Of a stretch of 64,000 nt of DNA, positions 1 to 10,077 are shown piece by piece. Every line of letters starts with the position of its first letter. Within the stretch, counting starts at the first letter, position 1. The notes under the pieces are model-generated. The model was not told where the DNA came from. It saw only the letters and a list, made by a program, of their open reading frames with translations, and ran no database searches. A program made the position numbers and the translations under genes. The stretch lies in assembly GCA_947627855.1 (NCBI GenBank), contig CANQXR010000001.1, forward strand, positions 62,001-126,000, written 5' to 3'. The stretch is from an uncultured Clostridia bacterium (lineage in GTDB: Bacteria > Bacillota > Clostridia > Lachnospirales > CAG-274).

Positions 1-1182
1 TCATTTGAAAACAGTCCCGAAGATATATACAGGGAACAAATTCCCTGTCACCTTACATACACAAATGCCGAAACCCATAGAATAATAATGGAAAATCTCC
101 ACCGCTCTCCTCTTTACGGCGGCGTAATAAAAGGCACAGGTCCCAGATATTGTCCGTCTATTGAGGACAAGGTTGTAAGGTTTGCAGATAAGGAAAGGCA
201 CCAGCTTTTTATAGAGCCTGAGGGGGAGGATACAAACGAAATGTACGTTCAGGGAATGTCCTCCTCTCTGCCAGCAGACGTTCAGCTTAAAATGTACCGC
301 ACAATTGCAGGCATGGAAAATGTAAAAATAATGAGAAATGCCTATGCAATAGAATATGACTGCCTTAAGGCAAACCAGCTCAGGCTTAGTCTGGAATTCA
401 AAAATGTGAAGGGACTTTTTTCCGCCGGACAGTTTAACGGAACCTCAGGTTATGAAGAAGCGGCGGCACAGGGAATAGTGGCAGGCATAAATGCCGCAAA
501 ATATGTAAGGGGCGAAAAACCGCTTATTATACGCCGCTCCGAGGGATATATAGGCGTGCTTATAGACGATGTTGTAACAAAAACAAGCAAAGAGCCTTAC
601 AGAATGATGACCAGCAGAGCGGAGTACAGGCTGCTTCTCAGACAGGACAACGCCGATCTTCGCCTTACGGAATACGGATATGAAGCGGGGCTTATAAGCG
701 AAGAAAGATATCAGCGTTTTCTGAAGAAGAAAGACGACATTGAAAATGAAATAAAAAGAATAAGCAAAATAACCTTTGCTCCCAAAAAAGAAGTAAATGA
801 TTTGCTCAGCCGTCTGGGGACAAGCACTCTTACAAATGGCGTAAAATATACAGATCTTATAAAACGTCCCGAAGTAACATATATGGATCTTGAAGAAATA
901 GACCCCGAGCGTCCAAGTCTTTCTCCCGATGTTTGCGAGCAGGTCAATATACAGATAAAGTACGGAGATTATATCAAGCGCCAGATGGAACAGGTTGAGA
1001 AATTCAAAAGGCTTGAGGGCAGACTTATACCCGAAGATATTGATTATTCAAAGGTTCCGTCATTGAGAATAGAGGCAAGGCAGAAGCTTGAGGAAATCCG
1101 TCCCGTAAGCATAGGTCACGCAAGCCGTATTTCGGGAGTTTCGCCCGCAGATATAAATATGCTTCTTGTGTATCTTAACTGA
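1..1182 (+). CDS. mnmG: MnmG C-terminal part, left-arm copy (partial)
   Basis: Open from base 1 in frame 1 and identical to the C-terminal 393 residues of the full mnmG at 6599-8470. It is cut by the window start, so it has no start codon here. It holds the part following the FAD-binding core, including the GYEEAAAQG stretch, and the helical C-terminus. It is probably not a second gene but the mirror image created by the inverted duplication. Confidence 0.9.
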   Translation, partial: SFENSPEDIYREQIPCHLTYTNAETHRIIMENLHRSPLYGGVIKGTGPRYCPSIEDKVVRFADKERHQLFIEPEGEDTNEMYVQGMSSSLPADVQLKMYRTIAGMENVKIMRNAYAIEYDCLKANQLRLSLEFKNVKGLFSAGQFNGTSGYEEAAAQGIVAGINAAKYVRGEKPLIIRRSEGYIGVLIDDVVTKTSKEPYRMMTSRAEYRLLLRQDNADLRLTEYGYEAGLISEERYQRFLKKKDDIENEIKRISKITFAPKKEVNDLLSRLGTSTLTNGVKYTDLIKRPEVTYMDLEEIDPERPSLSPDVCEQVNIQIKYGDYIKRQMEQVEKFKRLEGRLIPEDIDYSKVPSLRIEARQKLEEIRPVSIGHASRISGVSPADINMLLVYLN

Positions 1183-1202
1183 CCCATAAAGGGGCTGCTC
1201 CA

Positions 1203-1340
1203 CCTTTCAAACCGTCAAAGACGGTTCTGAAAGGCGGACCAACGGGCGGGGCTGAGCGAGGCTGCGGAAACAGAGCGGGGGAGTGTGCGGACGCGTCCGC
1301 ACACTCCACCGCTCTGTTTCCGCAGCCTCGCTCAGCCCCG
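1203..1340. repeat. GC-rich bipartite hairpin element (left-arm copy)
   Basis: A small stem at 1203-1234 (CCTTTCAAACCGTC / GACGGTTCTGAAAGG) is followed by a long palindrome at 1247-1340, centred on ACGCGT at 1293/1294, with a single mismatch in about 47-bp arms. It lies between the convergent 3' ends of mnmG and the LtaS-like gene. Mirror copy at 6441-6578. Confidence 0.85.
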
Positions 1341-1373
1341 TTCCAACCTTTCGTTTTTTGGCTACACACAGCA

Positions 1374-3086
1374 CTATTTGCGATTTTTCAGGATATATTG
1401 TTCGCCAAACATAATATCATACTGCACAAGTCTCAGCTTATCAATTTCTTCCGAATTAAAATCCACGTCAAAATCCCTGTTTATTATGGGAACCTTATTC
1501 CTGATCGAGCTTATGTAATCAAAATAAGAGGAATGCTTTATTCCGGCTTCCTGTAATATATAAGAAGAAAGCTGATAAGGCGATATATATTCTTCCCCTG
1601 TGGATCCGCTTATCGGATAATTTGCAAATTCTATAATCGGAGTACAGTATTTTTTATAGGGGTCATCTATATATCCCGATGTCCTGAGTGCGCCCAAAGG
1701 CGGCAGATGATCGCCAAAGCAAATCAGCAGAGTTGGTTTATCCCTGGTTTCTATATATTTCACAAGCTCATAGACCATTCTGCTTGAATCATAGGCACAT
1801 CGGCTGTATTGAAGAAGTTCTTTTTTGTTTCCCTCTGAAATTCCTTCTCCCTCCGCTGTGAAATTAATATCGTTTTTACCGAACTTATTTACATAAGGGC
1901 AGTGGGATTCAAAGGTAATTGCGAATATGAATTCAGAGCCTTTCCCATTATCCAGAATTTCCTCAATTTTATCCCTCACCTTAAAATCCTTTGTCATTTC
2001 ATCATTTGTCATATCGTTTTCCGAAACATCAAAATCATTTATTGTAAGGAATTTGTCAAATTCAAGCTCTTTATACGCTTTATCTCTGCCATAGAAGCTT
2101 GCTGTTGACGGATGGACAGCCGTTGTGGAATAGCCGTTGTTTTTAAATTCCTTTACTATGGAGGAAACCTTTTTTTCATCACTCTGCATATATACATCAT
2201 AGGGTATTACCCCATCAGGGAATAACGATATGGGAATGCCAGTCAGCAATTCAAACTCAGTCGCCGCCGTTCCTCCTCCGTATTTCGGAGCTATCATATT
2301 GCCCACAGTATATTTTCTCGCATACTTTGTTACATCATCGGAAAGCCCAAGCTCCCCGGCTTTGCCAACGTCAAAATATGATTCAAGAAGCACGACAACC
2401 ACATCGGGTTTTACGTCCGTTACAGAAGAACCGACAGCGTCAAACTCGTCCCTTAAAGCCAACATTCTTTCCTCGCTGTAATCATCGGGTGCTTTGGGGA
2501 AAACATTCATATAGTCCTTTATGTTAAGATAATTGAATACAGCAAAACCCTCTGCAGGTATCCTTTCACGATCAGGGCTATACAAATCATCACTTTTCAC
2601 CATAAAACAGTTTACGGCAAAAATGCACAGAAATAAAATAGACGTGAAAATCATAGGCTTGGGTATAAAAGCCTTTAAAACAGCCCTTCGGAATTTAAAA
2701 AGCAGAAAAACAATTACAGCCGCCGCAAATGTACAAAGGGCAATATGCCACGGCATTATAAAACGCCCGCTTATTCCTATAAGCTCTGATATGAGTATAA
2801 AATCCCCCGGCTTCAGAACGGAATTGTGGTATATAAGCTTTATCAGATTTCCGCAGACAATAAGAATTGTTATAAACCCCATAACGATAGTGCCAAGCCC
2901 CTCGCCCAGAAAATAAACGACAAACAGGGTGAAGCAAAGCAAAAATATAAGGTTATATACAAAAATATGAATATCCATTTTCAGCTCGCCCATAAAAAGG
3001 AAGTGGGAAATAAGCCCATCCATAAGGGCAAGCACCGTAAAAGAATATATAAGACATATTATAAAAATCTTTATCCTTCTAATCAT
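1374..3086 (-). CDS. LtaS-like phosphoglycerol transferase/sulfatase (left-arm copy)
   Basis: Exact mirror copy of the gene at 4695-6407, described there. The 570-residue protein is identical. Treat as one gene in the real genome if the palindrome is an artefact. Confidence 0.88.
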   Translation of the reverse strand: MIRRIKIFIICLIYSFTVLALMDGLISHFLFMGELKMDIHIFVYNLIFLLCFTLFVVYFLGEGLGTIVMGFITILIVCGNLIKLIYHNSVLKPGDFILISELIGISGRFIMPWHIALCTFAAAVIVFLLFKFRRAVLKAFIPKPMIFTSILFLCIFAVNCFMVKSDDLYSPDRERIPAEGFAVFNYLNIKDYMNVFPKAPDDYSEERMLALRDEFDAVGSSVTDVKPDVVVVLLESYFDVGKAGELGLSDDVTKYARKYTVGNMIAPKYGGGTAATEFELLTGIPISLFPDGVIPYDVYMQSDEKKVSSIVKEFKNNGYSTTAVHPSTASFYGRDKAYKELEFDKFLTINDFDVSENDMTNDEMTKDFKVRDKIEEILDNGKGSEFIFAITFESHCPYVNKFGKNDINFTAEGEGISEGNKKELLQYSRCAYDSSRMVYELVKYIETRDKPTLLICFGDHLPPLGALRTSGYIDDPYKKYCTPIIEFANYPISGSTGEEYISPYQLSSYILQEAGIKHSSYFDYISSIRNKVPIINRDFDVDFNSEEIDKLRLVQYDIMFGEQYILKNRK

Positions 3087-3720
3087 CGAAAAACATCTCG
3101 CATAACAGTTTAAGCTCCTTAGAGTTGCCTTCTATATTTTCATTCCCGAAAATCGCTGAAATAACAGCAGCGCCGTTAATTCCCAAGCCTTTAAGAGCTT
3201 CTATGTTGTATTTGTTTATGCCGCCTATCGCTATAATCGGCAAGCTGACGGCATTTCTTATTATACTGTACATTTCATGGGGAATACAGGCGGCGTCCTT
3301 TTTTGAATCCGTACCGAATGCAGCCCCAACTCCTATATAATCCGCACCGTTTTTTTCGGCATAGACAGCCTGCTCCGCCGTCTTTGCGGAAACACCTATT
3401 ATTTTATCATTCCCAAGAATGCGTCTTGCCGAAATTATATCCATATCATTCTGCCCTATATGCACCCCATCCGCTCCGACTTCGGCACAAAGCTCTGGAT
3501 CGTCATTTATTATAAGAGGAATGTTGTATTCCCTTGTAACCTCCAATACCTCTTTTGCAAGCTTCCGAAGCTCCTCTCCCGATGCGTTTTTTTCTCTGAG
3601 CTGAATCATATCCGCCCCTCCGAGAATTGCCTCTCTGACTGCTTCCCCAAGGCTCTTGTTTTTCAGCAGTCCGCTGTCGGTAATGGCATAGAGTTTTATG
3701 TTTTTTAAATCGTTTTTCAC
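3079..3720 (-). CDS. thiE: Thiamine-phosphate synthase (left-arm copy)
   Basis: Exact mirror copy of thiE at 4061-4702, including the GTG start and the 8-bp overlap with the following LtaS-like gene. Described under the right-arm copy. Confidence 0.88.
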   Translation of the reverse strand: MKNDLKNIKLYAITDSGLLKNKSLGEAVREAILGGADMIQLREKNASGEELRKLAKEVLEVTREYNIPLIINDDPELCAEVGADGVHIGQNDMDIISARRILGNDKIIGVSAKTAEQAVYAEKNGADYIGVGAAFGTDSKKDAACIPHEMYSIIRNAVSLPIIAIGGINKYNIEALKGLGINGAAVISAIFGNENIEGNSKELKLLCEMFFDD

Positions 3721-3749
3721 CGATATTCACCCTCTTTTTTGTTAAAATA

Positions 3750-3778
3750 ATTATATATCACCAAAAGTATTTTGTAAA
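3750..3778 (-). promoter_or_regulatory. Predicted sigma-A promoter of thiE (left-arm copy)
   Basis: Mirror of 4003-4031: TTTACA, 17-bp spacer, TATAAT, reading leftward into thiE. Confidence 0.55.
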
Positions 3779-3814
3779 GTATGATTTTGCATTATAAAAA
3801 CGTAAATCTGCCAC

Positions 3815-3966
3815 ATATTTTTCGGGGAACCGACCACGTTCCGGGGCATCGGGGGCAGGCAGGCACGGGGGAAGCAAAGGAGTGCGGGATATCCCGCACT
3901 CCTTTGCTTCCCCCGTGCCTGCCTGCCCCCGATGCCCCGGAACGTGGTCGGTTCCCCGAAAAATAT
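3815..3966. repeat. GC-rich hairpin at the axis of the inverted duplication
   Basis: A GC-rich palindrome in otherwise AT-rich intergenic DNA upstream of thiE, core GCGGGATATCCCGC at 3884-3897. Because the whole region is palindromic, the natural arm length cannot be measured; base composition suggests about 75 bp per arm, similar to the elements at 6441, 9901 and 17151. The two 80-codon open frames across it are mirror images of each other and are not genes. Confidence 0.8.
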
Positions 3967-4002
3967 GTGGCAGATTTACGTTTTTATAATGCAAAATCAT
4001 AC

Positions 4003-4031
4003 TTTACAAAATACTTTTGGTGATATATAAT
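4003..4031 (+). promoter_or_regulatory. Predicted sigma-A promoter of thiE
   Basis: TTTACA (4003-4008), 17-bp spacer, TATAAT (4026-4031). It lies 30 bp before the GTG start of thiE, with an AAGAGGG ribosome site between. No thi-box (TPP riboswitch) motif is visible between the hairpin and the start. Confidence 0.6.
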
Positions 4032-4060
4032 TATTTTAACAAAAAAGAGGGTGAATATCG

Positions 4061-4702
4061 GTGAAAAACGATTTAAAAAACATAAAACTCTATGCCATTA
4101 CCGACAGCGGACTGCTGAAAAACAAGAGCCTTGGGGAAGCAGTCAGAGAGGCAATTCTCGGAGGGGCGGATATGATTCAGCTCAGAGAAAAAAACGCATC
4201 GGGAGAGGAGCTTCGGAAGCTTGCAAAAGAGGTATTGGAGGTTACAAGGGAATACAACATTCCTCTTATAATAAATGACGATCCAGAGCTTTGTGCCGAA
4301 GTCGGAGCGGATGGGGTGCATATAGGGCAGAATGATATGGATATAATTTCGGCAAGACGCATTCTTGGGAATGATAAAATAATAGGTGTTTCCGCAAAGA
4401 CGGCGGAGCAGGCTGTCTATGCCGAAAAAAACGGTGCGGATTATATAGGAGTTGGGGCTGCATTCGGTACGGATTCAAAAAAGGACGCCGCCTGTATTCC
4501 CCATGAAATGTACAGTATAATAAGAAATGCCGTCAGCTTGCCGATTATAGCGATAGGCGGCATAAACAAATACAACATAGAAGCTCTTAAAGGCTTGGGA
4601 ATTAACGGCGCTGCTGTTATTTCAGCGATTTTCGGGAATGAAAATATAGAAGGCAACTCTAAGGAGCTTAAACTGTTATGCGAGATGTTTTTCGATGATT
4701 AG
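4061..4702 (+). CDS. thiE: Thiamine-phosphate synthase ThiE
   Basis: Joins HMP-pyrophosphate and the thiazole phosphate to make thiamine phosphate in the cytoplasm. The 213-residue TIM-barrel protein has the usual length and the family signatures: IQLREKN near the N-terminus, INDDPELC and ADGVHIGQND in the middle, the AFGTDSKKDA phosphate-binding loop and the IAIGGIN strand towards the end. Start is GTG at 4061, preceded by AAGAGGG at a spacing of about 10; no better ATG exists. Its end overlaps the LtaS-like gene by 8 bp, implying co-transcription. No other thiamine gene is nearby, so the pathway partners must lie elsewhere. Confidence 0.9.
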   Translation: MKNDLKNIKLYAITDSGLLKNKSLGEAVREAILGGADMIQLREKNASGEELRKLAKEVLEVTREYNIPLIINDDPELCAEVGADGVHIGQNDMDIISARRILGNDKIIGVSAKTAEQAVYAEKNGADYIGVGAAFGTDSKKDAACIPHEMYSIIRNAVSLPIIAIGGINKYNIEALKGLGINGAAVISAIFGNENIEGNSKELKLLCEMFFDD

Positions 4703-6407
4703 AAGGATAAAGATTTTTATAATATGTCTTATATATTCTTTTACGGTGCTTGCCCTTATGGATGGGCTTATTTCCCACTTCCTTTTTATGGGCGAGCTGA
4801 AAATGGATATTCATATTTTTGTATATAACCTTATATTTTTGCTTTGCTTCACCCTGTTTGTCGTTTATTTTCTGGGCGAGGGGCTTGGCACTATCGTTAT
4901 GGGGTTTATAACAATTCTTATTGTCTGCGGAAATCTGATAAAGCTTATATACCACAATTCCGTTCTGAAGCCGGGGGATTTTATACTCATATCAGAGCTT
5001 ATAGGAATAAGCGGGCGTTTTATAATGCCGTGGCATATTGCCCTTTGTACATTTGCGGCGGCTGTAATTGTTTTTCTGCTTTTTAAATTCCGAAGGGCTG
5101 TTTTAAAGGCTTTTATACCCAAGCCTATGATTTTCACGTCTATTTTATTTCTGTGCATTTTTGCCGTAAACTGTTTTATGGTGAAAAGTGATGATTTGTA
5201 TAGCCCTGATCGTGAAAGGATACCTGCAGAGGGTTTTGCTGTATTCAATTATCTTAACATAAAGGACTATATGAATGTTTTCCCCAAAGCACCCGATGAT
5301 TACAGCGAGGAAAGAATGTTGGCTTTAAGGGACGAGTTTGACGCTGTCGGTTCTTCTGTAACGGACGTAAAACCCGATGTGGTTGTCGTGCTTCTTGAAT
5401 CATATTTTGACGTTGGCAAAGCCGGGGAGCTTGGGCTTTCCGATGATGTAACAAAGTATGCGAGAAAATATACTGTGGGCAATATGATAGCTCCGAAATA
5501 CGGAGGAGGAACGGCGGCGACTGAGTTTGAATTGCTGACTGGCATTCCCATATCGTTATTCCCTGATGGGGTAATACCCTATGATGTATATATGCAGAGT
5601 GATGAAAAAAAGGTTTCCTCCATAGTAAAGGAATTTAAAAACAACGGCTATTCCACAACGGCTGTCCATCCGTCAACAGCAAGCTTCTATGGCAGAGATA
5701 AAGCGTATAAAGAGCTTGAATTTGACAAATTCCTTACAATAAATGATTTTGATGTTTCGGAAAACGATATGACAAATGATGAAATGACAAAGGATTTTAA
5801 GGTGAGGGATAAAATTGAGGAAATTCTGGATAATGGGAAAGGCTCTGAATTCATATTCGCAATTACCTTTGAATCCCACTGCCCTTATGTAAATAAGTTC
5901 GGTAAAAACGATATTAATTTCACAGCGGAGGGAGAAGGAATTTCAGAGGGAAACAAAAAAGAACTTCTTCAATACAGCCGATGTGCCTATGATTCAAGCA
6001 GAATGGTCTATGAGCTTGTGAAATATATAGAAACCAGGGATAAACCAACTCTGCTGATTTGCTTTGGCGATCATCTGCCGCCTTTGGGCGCACTCAGGAC
6101 ATCGGGATATATAGATGACCCCTATAAAAAATACTGTACTCCGATTATAGAATTTGCAAATTATCCGATAAGCGGATCCACAGGGGAAGAATATATATCG
6201 CCTTATCAGCTTTCTTCTTATATATTACAGGAAGCCGGAATAAAGCATTCCTCTTATTTTGATTACATAAGCTCGATCAGGAATAAGGTTCCCATAATAA
6301 ACAGGGATTTTGACGTGGATTTTAATTCGGAAGAAATTGATAAGCTGAGACTTGTGCAGTATGATATTATGTTTGGCGAACAATATATCCTGAAAAATCG
6401 CAAATAG
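4695..6407 (+). CDS. LtaS-family membrane sulfatase/phosphoglycerol transferase
   Basis: Membrane protein of the alkaline-phosphatase superfamily, probably transferring glycerol phosphate onto a surface polymer, as LtaS does for lipoteichoic acid. The first 165 or so residues carry about five membrane segments. The extracellular catalytic domain follows: VVLLESYFD (metal ligand Glu235), GGGTAATEFELLTG with the likely catalytic Thr273, and CFGDHLPPLG supplying the distal Asp/His ligands. 570 residues is slightly short of typical LtaS (about 650), and substrate specificity cannot be read from sequence. It overlaps thiE by 8 bp and ends before a GC-rich hairpin. Transferases of other glycopolymers share these motifs. 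Confidence 0.82.
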   Translation: MIRRIKIFIICLIYSFTVLALMDGLISHFLFMGELKMDIHIFVYNLIFLLCFTLFVVYFLGEGLGTIVMGFITILIVCGNLIKLIYHNSVLKPGDFILISELIGISGRFIMPWHIALCTFAAAVIVFLLFKFRRAVLKAFIPKPMIFTSILFLCIFAVNCFMVKSDDLYSPDRERIPAEGFAVFNYLNIKDYMNVFPKAPDDYSEERMLALRDEFDAVGSSVTDVKPDVVVVLLESYFDVGKAGELGLSDDVTKYARKYTVGNMIAPKYGGGTAATEFELLTGIPISLFPDGVIPYDVYMQSDEKKVSSIVKEFKNNGYSTTAVHPSTASFYGRDKAYKELEFDKFLTINDFDVSENDMTNDEMTKDFKVRDKIEEILDNGKGSEFIFAITFESHCPYVNKFGKNDINFTAEGEGISEGNKKELLQYSRCAYDSSRMVYELVKYIETRDKPTLLICFGDHLPPLGALRTSGYIDDPYKKYCTPIIEFANYPISGSTGEEYISPYQLSSYILQEAGIKHSSYFDYISSIRNKVPIINRDFDVDFNSEEIDKLRLVQYDIMFGEQYILKNRK

Positions 6408-6440
6408 TGCTGTGTGTAGCCAAAAAACGAAAGGTTGGAA

Positions 6441-6578
6441 CGGGGCTGAGCGAGGCTGCGGAAACAGAGCGGTGGAGTGTGCGGACGCGTCCGCACACTC
6501 CCCCGCTCTGTTTCCGCAGCCTCGCTCAGCCCCGCCCGTTGGTCCGCCTTTCAGAACCGTCTTTGACGGTTTGAAAGG
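6441..6578. repeat. GC-rich bipartite hairpin element between LtaS-like gene and mnmG
   Basis: Long palindrome 6441-6534 (core ACGCGT, one mismatch) plus a short stem at 6547-6578 containing CCGTCAAAGACGG-type arms. It separates two converging genes, so it could block read-through from both sides, but it lacks the T-run of an ordinary intrinsic terminator. A 64-codon frame across it (6412-6606) is not credible as a gene. Confidence 0.85.
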
Positions 6579-6598
6579 TGGAGCAGCCCCTTTATGGG

Positions 6599-8470
6599 TC
6601 AGTTAAGATACACAAGAAGCATATTTATATCTGCGGGCGAAACTCCCGAAATACGGCTTGCGTGACCTATGCTTACGGGACGGATTTCCTCAAGCTTCTG
6701 CCTTGCCTCTATTCTCAATGACGGAACCTTTGAATAATCAATATCTTCGGGTATAAGTCTGCCCTCAAGCCTTTTGAATTTCTCAACCTGTTCCATCTGG
6801 CGCTTGATATAATCTCCGTACTTTATCTGTATATTGACCTGCTCGCAAACATCGGGAGAAAGACTTGGACGCTCGGGGTCTATTTCTTCAAGATCCATAT
6901 ATGTTACTTCGGGACGTTTTATAAGATCTGTATATTTTACGCCATTTGTAAGAGTGCTTGTCCCCAGACGGCTGAGCAAATCATTTACTTCTTTTTTGGG
7001 AGCAAAGGTTATTTTGCTTATTCTTTTTATTTCATTTTCAATGTCGTCTTTCTTCTTCAGAAAACGCTGATATCTTTCTTCGCTTATAAGCCCCGCTTCA
7101 TATCCGTATTCCGTAAGGCGAAGATCGGCGTTGTCCTGTCTGAGAAGCAGCCTGTACTCCGCTCTGCTGGTCATCATTCTGTAAGGCTCTTTGCTTGTTT
7201 TTGTTACAACATCGTCTATAAGCACGCCTATATATCCCTCGGAGCGGCGTATAATAAGCGGTTTTTCGCCCCTTACATATTTTGCGGCATTTATGCCTGC
7301 CACTATTCCCTGTGCCGCCGCTTCTTCATAACCTGAGGTTCCGTTAAACTGTCCGGCGGAAAAAAGTCCCTTCACATTTTTGAATTCCAGACTAAGCCTG
7401 AGCTGGTTTGCCTTAAGGCAGTCATATTCTATTGCATAGGCATTTCTCATTATTTTTACATTTTCCATGCCTGCAATTGTGCGGTACATTTTAAGCTGAA
7501 CGTCTGCTGGCAGAGAGGAGGACATTCCCTGAACGTACATTTCGTTTGTATCCTCCCCCTCAGGCTCTATAAAAAGCTGGTGCCTTTCCTTATCTGCAAA
7601 CCTTACAACCTTGTCCTCAATAGACGGACAATATCTGGGACCTGTGCCTTTTATTACGCCGCCGTAAAGAGGAGAGCGGTGGAGATTTTCCATTATTATT
7701 CTATGGGTTTCGGCATTTGTGTATGTAAGGTGACAGGGAATTTGTTCCCTGTATATATCTTCGGGACTGTTTTCAAATGAAAATGGCGTTATATTTTCAT
7801 CTCCGTACTGTATATCCATTTTAGAGAAATCAAGACTTCTTTTGTCTACTCTCGCAGGTGTGCCGGTTTTGAATCTCTGAAGCTTTATGCCAAGCTTTTC
7901 AAGACAAAGACTCAGCTTGGTGGAATTTCTCATTCCGTTGGGACCGCTTTCGATTATGGTATCTCCGTAAAGACAGCGTGCCATAAGATATGTGCCCGTA
8001 CACAGCACTGCCGCCCGACATTCATATATATTGCCGCTTTCAAGCCGTACACCGCATACACCGTTTTCATTTGTGAGTATTTCTGTTACTTCTCCTTGTT
8101 TTATATCAAGTCCTTCGGTGTTTTCAAGAGTTCTTTTCATCTCTCTGTGATATCGGGCTTTGTCTGCCTGCGCTCTTAAGGAGTATACTGCCGGACCTTT
8201 GCTTGTATTGAGCATTCTGTTTTGTATATAGGTTTTGTCTATGTTTTTTCCCATCTCTCCGCCGAGAGCGTCTATTTCTCTTACAAGATGACCTTTTGAG
8301 GTTCCTCCTATGGAAGGATTGCATGGCATCATGGCTATGCTGTCAAGGTTAAGAGCAAAAAGAATGGTTTTAAGTCCTGTTCTTGCACTTGCAAGAGCCG
8401 CTTCACAGCCTGCATGACCTGCGCCTATTACGGCTACATCGCATACATCGGCAATAAAATTGTTTTCCAT
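6599..8470 (-). CDS. mnmG: tRNA uridine-5-carboxymethylaminomethyl modification enzyme MnmG (GidA)
   Basis: FAD-dependent partner of MnmE; together they install the (carboxymethyl)aminomethyl group at C5 of wobble U34 in several tRNAs. The 623-residue protein has normal family length. Visible: the FAD Rossmann motif [10 protein letters not shown] at the N-terminus, [13 protein letters not shown] shortly after, and [17 protein letters not shown] near residue 375. The ATG at 8470 is chosen because AGGTGG lies 6 bp before it; a longer frame to 8491 overlaps the mnmE end and has no ribosome site. The gene starts 10 bp after mnmE stops, the classical mnmE-mnmG operon order. Confidence 0.95.
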   Translation of the reverse strand: MENNFIADVCDVAVIGAGHAGCEAALASARTGLKTILFALNLDSIAMMPCNPSIGGTSKGHLVREIDALGGEMGKNIDKTYIQNRMLNTSKGPAVYSLRAQADKARYHREMKRTLENTEGLDIKQGEVTEILTNENGVCGVRLESGNIYECRAAVLCTGTYLMARCLYGDTIIESGPNGMRNSTKLSLCLEKLGIKLQRFKTGTPARVDKRSLDFSKMDIQYGDENITPFSFENSPEDIYREQIPCHLTYTNAETHRIIMENLHRSPLYGGVIKGTGPRYCPSIEDKVVRFADKERHQLFIEPEGEDTNEMYVQGMSSSLPADVQLKMYRTIAGMENVKIMRNAYAIEYDCLKANQLRLSLEFKNVKGLFSAGQFNGTSGYEEAAAQGIVAGINAAKYVRGEKPLIIRRSEGYIGVLIDDVVTKTSKEPYRMMTSRAEYRLLLRQDNADLRLTEYGYEAGLISEERYQRFLKKKDDIENEIKRISKITFAPKKEVNDLLSRLGTSTLTNGVKYTDLIKRPEVTYMDLEEIDPERPSLSPDVCEQVNIQIKYGDYIKRQMEQVEKFKRLEGRLIPEDIDYSKVPSLRIEARQKLEEIRPVSIGHASRISGVSPADINMLLVYLN

Positions 8471-8480
8471 ATAAATCCAC

Positions 8481-9866
8481 CTACTTTCCAAGACAAAATT
8501 CGGAAAATATTTTATCTATAACATCTTCCTCAAGGGTTTCTCCGGTTATTTCACCCAGTGCGGCATATGCATCGGTAAAATCCATAGATATGAAATCTTC
8601 GGGGAAGCCGCTGTCTACCGTATCTATAACATTCATAAGAGAAATCTCAGCTTTTTTCAATGATTCCAGTGTTCTTTCGCCTATAACGCAGGCGCTGTCA
8701 TCAATTTCAATTTCCCCTCCGAGAAACATAGCCTTAAGCCTTCTGAATATATCCTCTACACAGTGGTTTTGTTTTATGGAAACGGTTATTATATTTTCCT
8801 TTTCGGCATATGCTTCAAGCTCTTCCGGCTCAACTTCGGATTTTTTGTCGCTCTTGTTTATTATGATTATTGCCCGTCTGTTCTTTATAAAGTCAAGTAT
8901 TCTGAAATCGTCCTCTGTAAGCTTTTCGGAGCCGTCAATCATCATAAATATTATGTCGGCGTTTTCACCGTATTCAAATGACCTGTCAACACCTATTTTT
9001 TCTATAACATCTCCTGTTTGTCTTATACCTGCCGTATCGGTTATATTAAGAGGAATGCCCTCTATGCTGACGCTTTCCGAAAGCACATCTCTTGTCGTGC
9101 CGGGAATGTCTGTGACAATTGCCCTTTCCTCGTCCAGAATATAATTCAGAAAGGAGCTTTTGCCGACATTTGGTCTGCCCATTATAACACAGTTTATGCC
9201 ATTCTGTATTATTCTGCCGAAATCCGCCCTTGAAATAAGCTCTCTTACTCCTTCAAGCACTGTTCCTGCCGTCTGCCTTGCGGAAAGCCTTGTGACTATC
9301 TCATCATCGTGTTCGGGATATTCTATTGCGGCTTCAACGGCAGCCTCCGCCGATAATATCTGTTCTCTGAGTTCTTTGATTTTTCCCGAAAGTCTGCCGC
9401 CGAGCTTGCTGAGTGCCGCGCGCTTTGCATTTTCTGTTTTTGATGAAATTATTTCCGATACCGCTTCAGCCTGAAGAAGGTCTATTCTGCCGTTAAGGAA
9501 TGCTCTTTTTGTAAATTCTCCCGGTTCTGCAAGTCTTGCTCCCGCATCAAGACACGCCCGCAGAACACTGTTTACTGCCTGCACGCCGCCGTGGCAGTTT
9601 ATTTCAACAACGTCCTGTCGGGTATATGTTTTAGGAGCCTTCATAAACGAAACAAGAACCTCGTCAACCGTTTTTTTATGACTTATTATTTTGCCGTAGG
9701 TAATGGTGTGAGAAGCAAGCTCGGCTGCTTTTTTGCCGGAGGCTGTCCGGAATATTTTATCAAGAATTTCCACTGACTTATCTCCGCTGAGCCTTACTAT
9801 ACCTATTCCGCCGCTGCCTATCGGTGTTGATATGGCGGCTATTGTATCTTCCAAATCTATTTTCAT
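8481..9866 (-). CDS. mnmE: tRNA modification GTPase MnmE (TrmE)
   Basis: GTPase that works with MnmG in wobble-uridine modification. The 461-residue protein has the N-terminal tetrahydrofolate-binding domain ([20 protein letters not shown]), then a G domain inserted in a helical domain: [12 protein letters not shown] (G1), DIPGTTRD (G2 region), DTAGIR (G3), NKSD (G4). The C-terminus FCLGK matches the catalytic CxGK tail. The open frame runs on upstream into the GC-rich hairpin, but those residues are unlike the family; ATG 9866 has AAGGA at about 8 bp, while ATG 9872 is too close to it. mnmG follows directly. Confidence 0.95.
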   Translation of the reverse strand: MKIDLEDTIAAISTPIGSGGIGIVRLSGDKSVEILDKIFRTASGKKAAELASHTITYGKIISHKKTVDEVLVSFMKAPKTYTRQDVVEINCHGGVQAVNSVLRACLDAGARLAEPGEFTKRAFLNGRIDLLQAEAVSEIISSKTENAKRAALSKLGGRLSGKIKELREQILSAEAAVEAAIEYPEHDDEIVTRLSARQTAGTVLEGVRELISRADFGRIIQNGINCVIMGRPNVGKSSFLNYILDEERAIVTDIPGTTRDVLSESVSIEGIPLNITDTAGIRQTGDVIEKIGVDRSFEYGENADIIFMMIDGSEKLTEDDFRILDFIKNRRAIIIINKSDKKSEVEPEELEAYAEKENIITVSIKQNHCVEDIFRRLKAMFLGGEIEIDDSACVIGERTLESLKKAEISLMNVIDTVDSGFPEDFISMDFTDAYAALGEITGETLEEDVIDKIFSEFCLGK

Positions 9867-9900
9867 TTTCATCTTCCTTTTTATTTTTTGAGGTTGCGCC

Positions 9901-10042
9901 GCCCTTTCAACCGTCAAAGACGGTTTGAAAGGGCGACCCGCCGGGGGCGAGGGGGCGAGTGGGAGCGGATACTCAGACGTGAGAGGCGGACGGGTCCGCC
10001 TCTCACGTCTGAGTATCCGCTCCCACTCGCCCCCCTCGCCCT
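9901..10042. repeat. GC-rich bipartite hairpin element between recQ and mnmE
   Basis: Small stem at 9901-9934 (GCCCTTTCAACCGTC, loop AAA, GACGGTTTGAAAGGGC) next to a long palindrome at about 9944-10042 centred on GGACGGGTCC, with a one-base indel between arms of nearly 48 bp. The short stem closely resembles that at 1203-1234, whereas the long arms have a different sequence. It lies between two genes read in the same direction. Confidence 0.85.
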
Positions 10043-10077
10043 GCGACCGCAGCCGCATAGGCTAAGTCTTAATTTTT

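Larger units (their letters stand above)
1..7780. repeat. 3.89-kb inverted duplication (perfect palindrome), likely assembly fold-back
   Basis: Bases 1-3890 read as the reverse complement of 3891-7780; every position x pairs with 7781-x. The axis lies between 3890 and 3891 in the hairpin core gcgggat/atcccgc. Encoded proteins of both arms are identical over their whole length, and intergenic stretches I compared also match. Left-arm genes are therefore copies of thiE, the LtaS-like gene and the 3' two thirds of mnmG. The left arm stops exactly at window base 1, inside mnmG, so its full extent cannot be seen. Absence of any drift, plus an axis inside a natural long hairpin, favours a contig-end fold-back artefact (inference). 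Confidence 0.93.

Noticed and set aside
1..1182. Second, truncated mnmG as a true duplicate or pseudogene
   Set aside because: Identity with the other arm is total and includes intergenic DNA, so it is better explained by the fold-back.
3758..4023. Two identical 80-codon frames on opposite strands at the palindrome axis
   Set aside because: They read straight through the GC-rich hairpin, mirror each other and have no ribosome site; they arise from the inverted duplication.
3967..4060. TPP riboswitch upstream of thiE
   Set aside because: The space between hairpin and start holds a sigma-A promoter 30 bp from the GTG and no thi-box consensus.
6412..6606. 64-codon plus-strand frame after the LtaS-like gene
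   Set aside because: It lies entirely over the hairpin element; low-complexity composition and no family resemblance.
9867..10058. N-terminal extension of mnmE through the hairpin
   Set aside because: The extra 60 or so residues are unlike MnmE and encoded by the palindrome; the internal ATG has a proper ribosome site.
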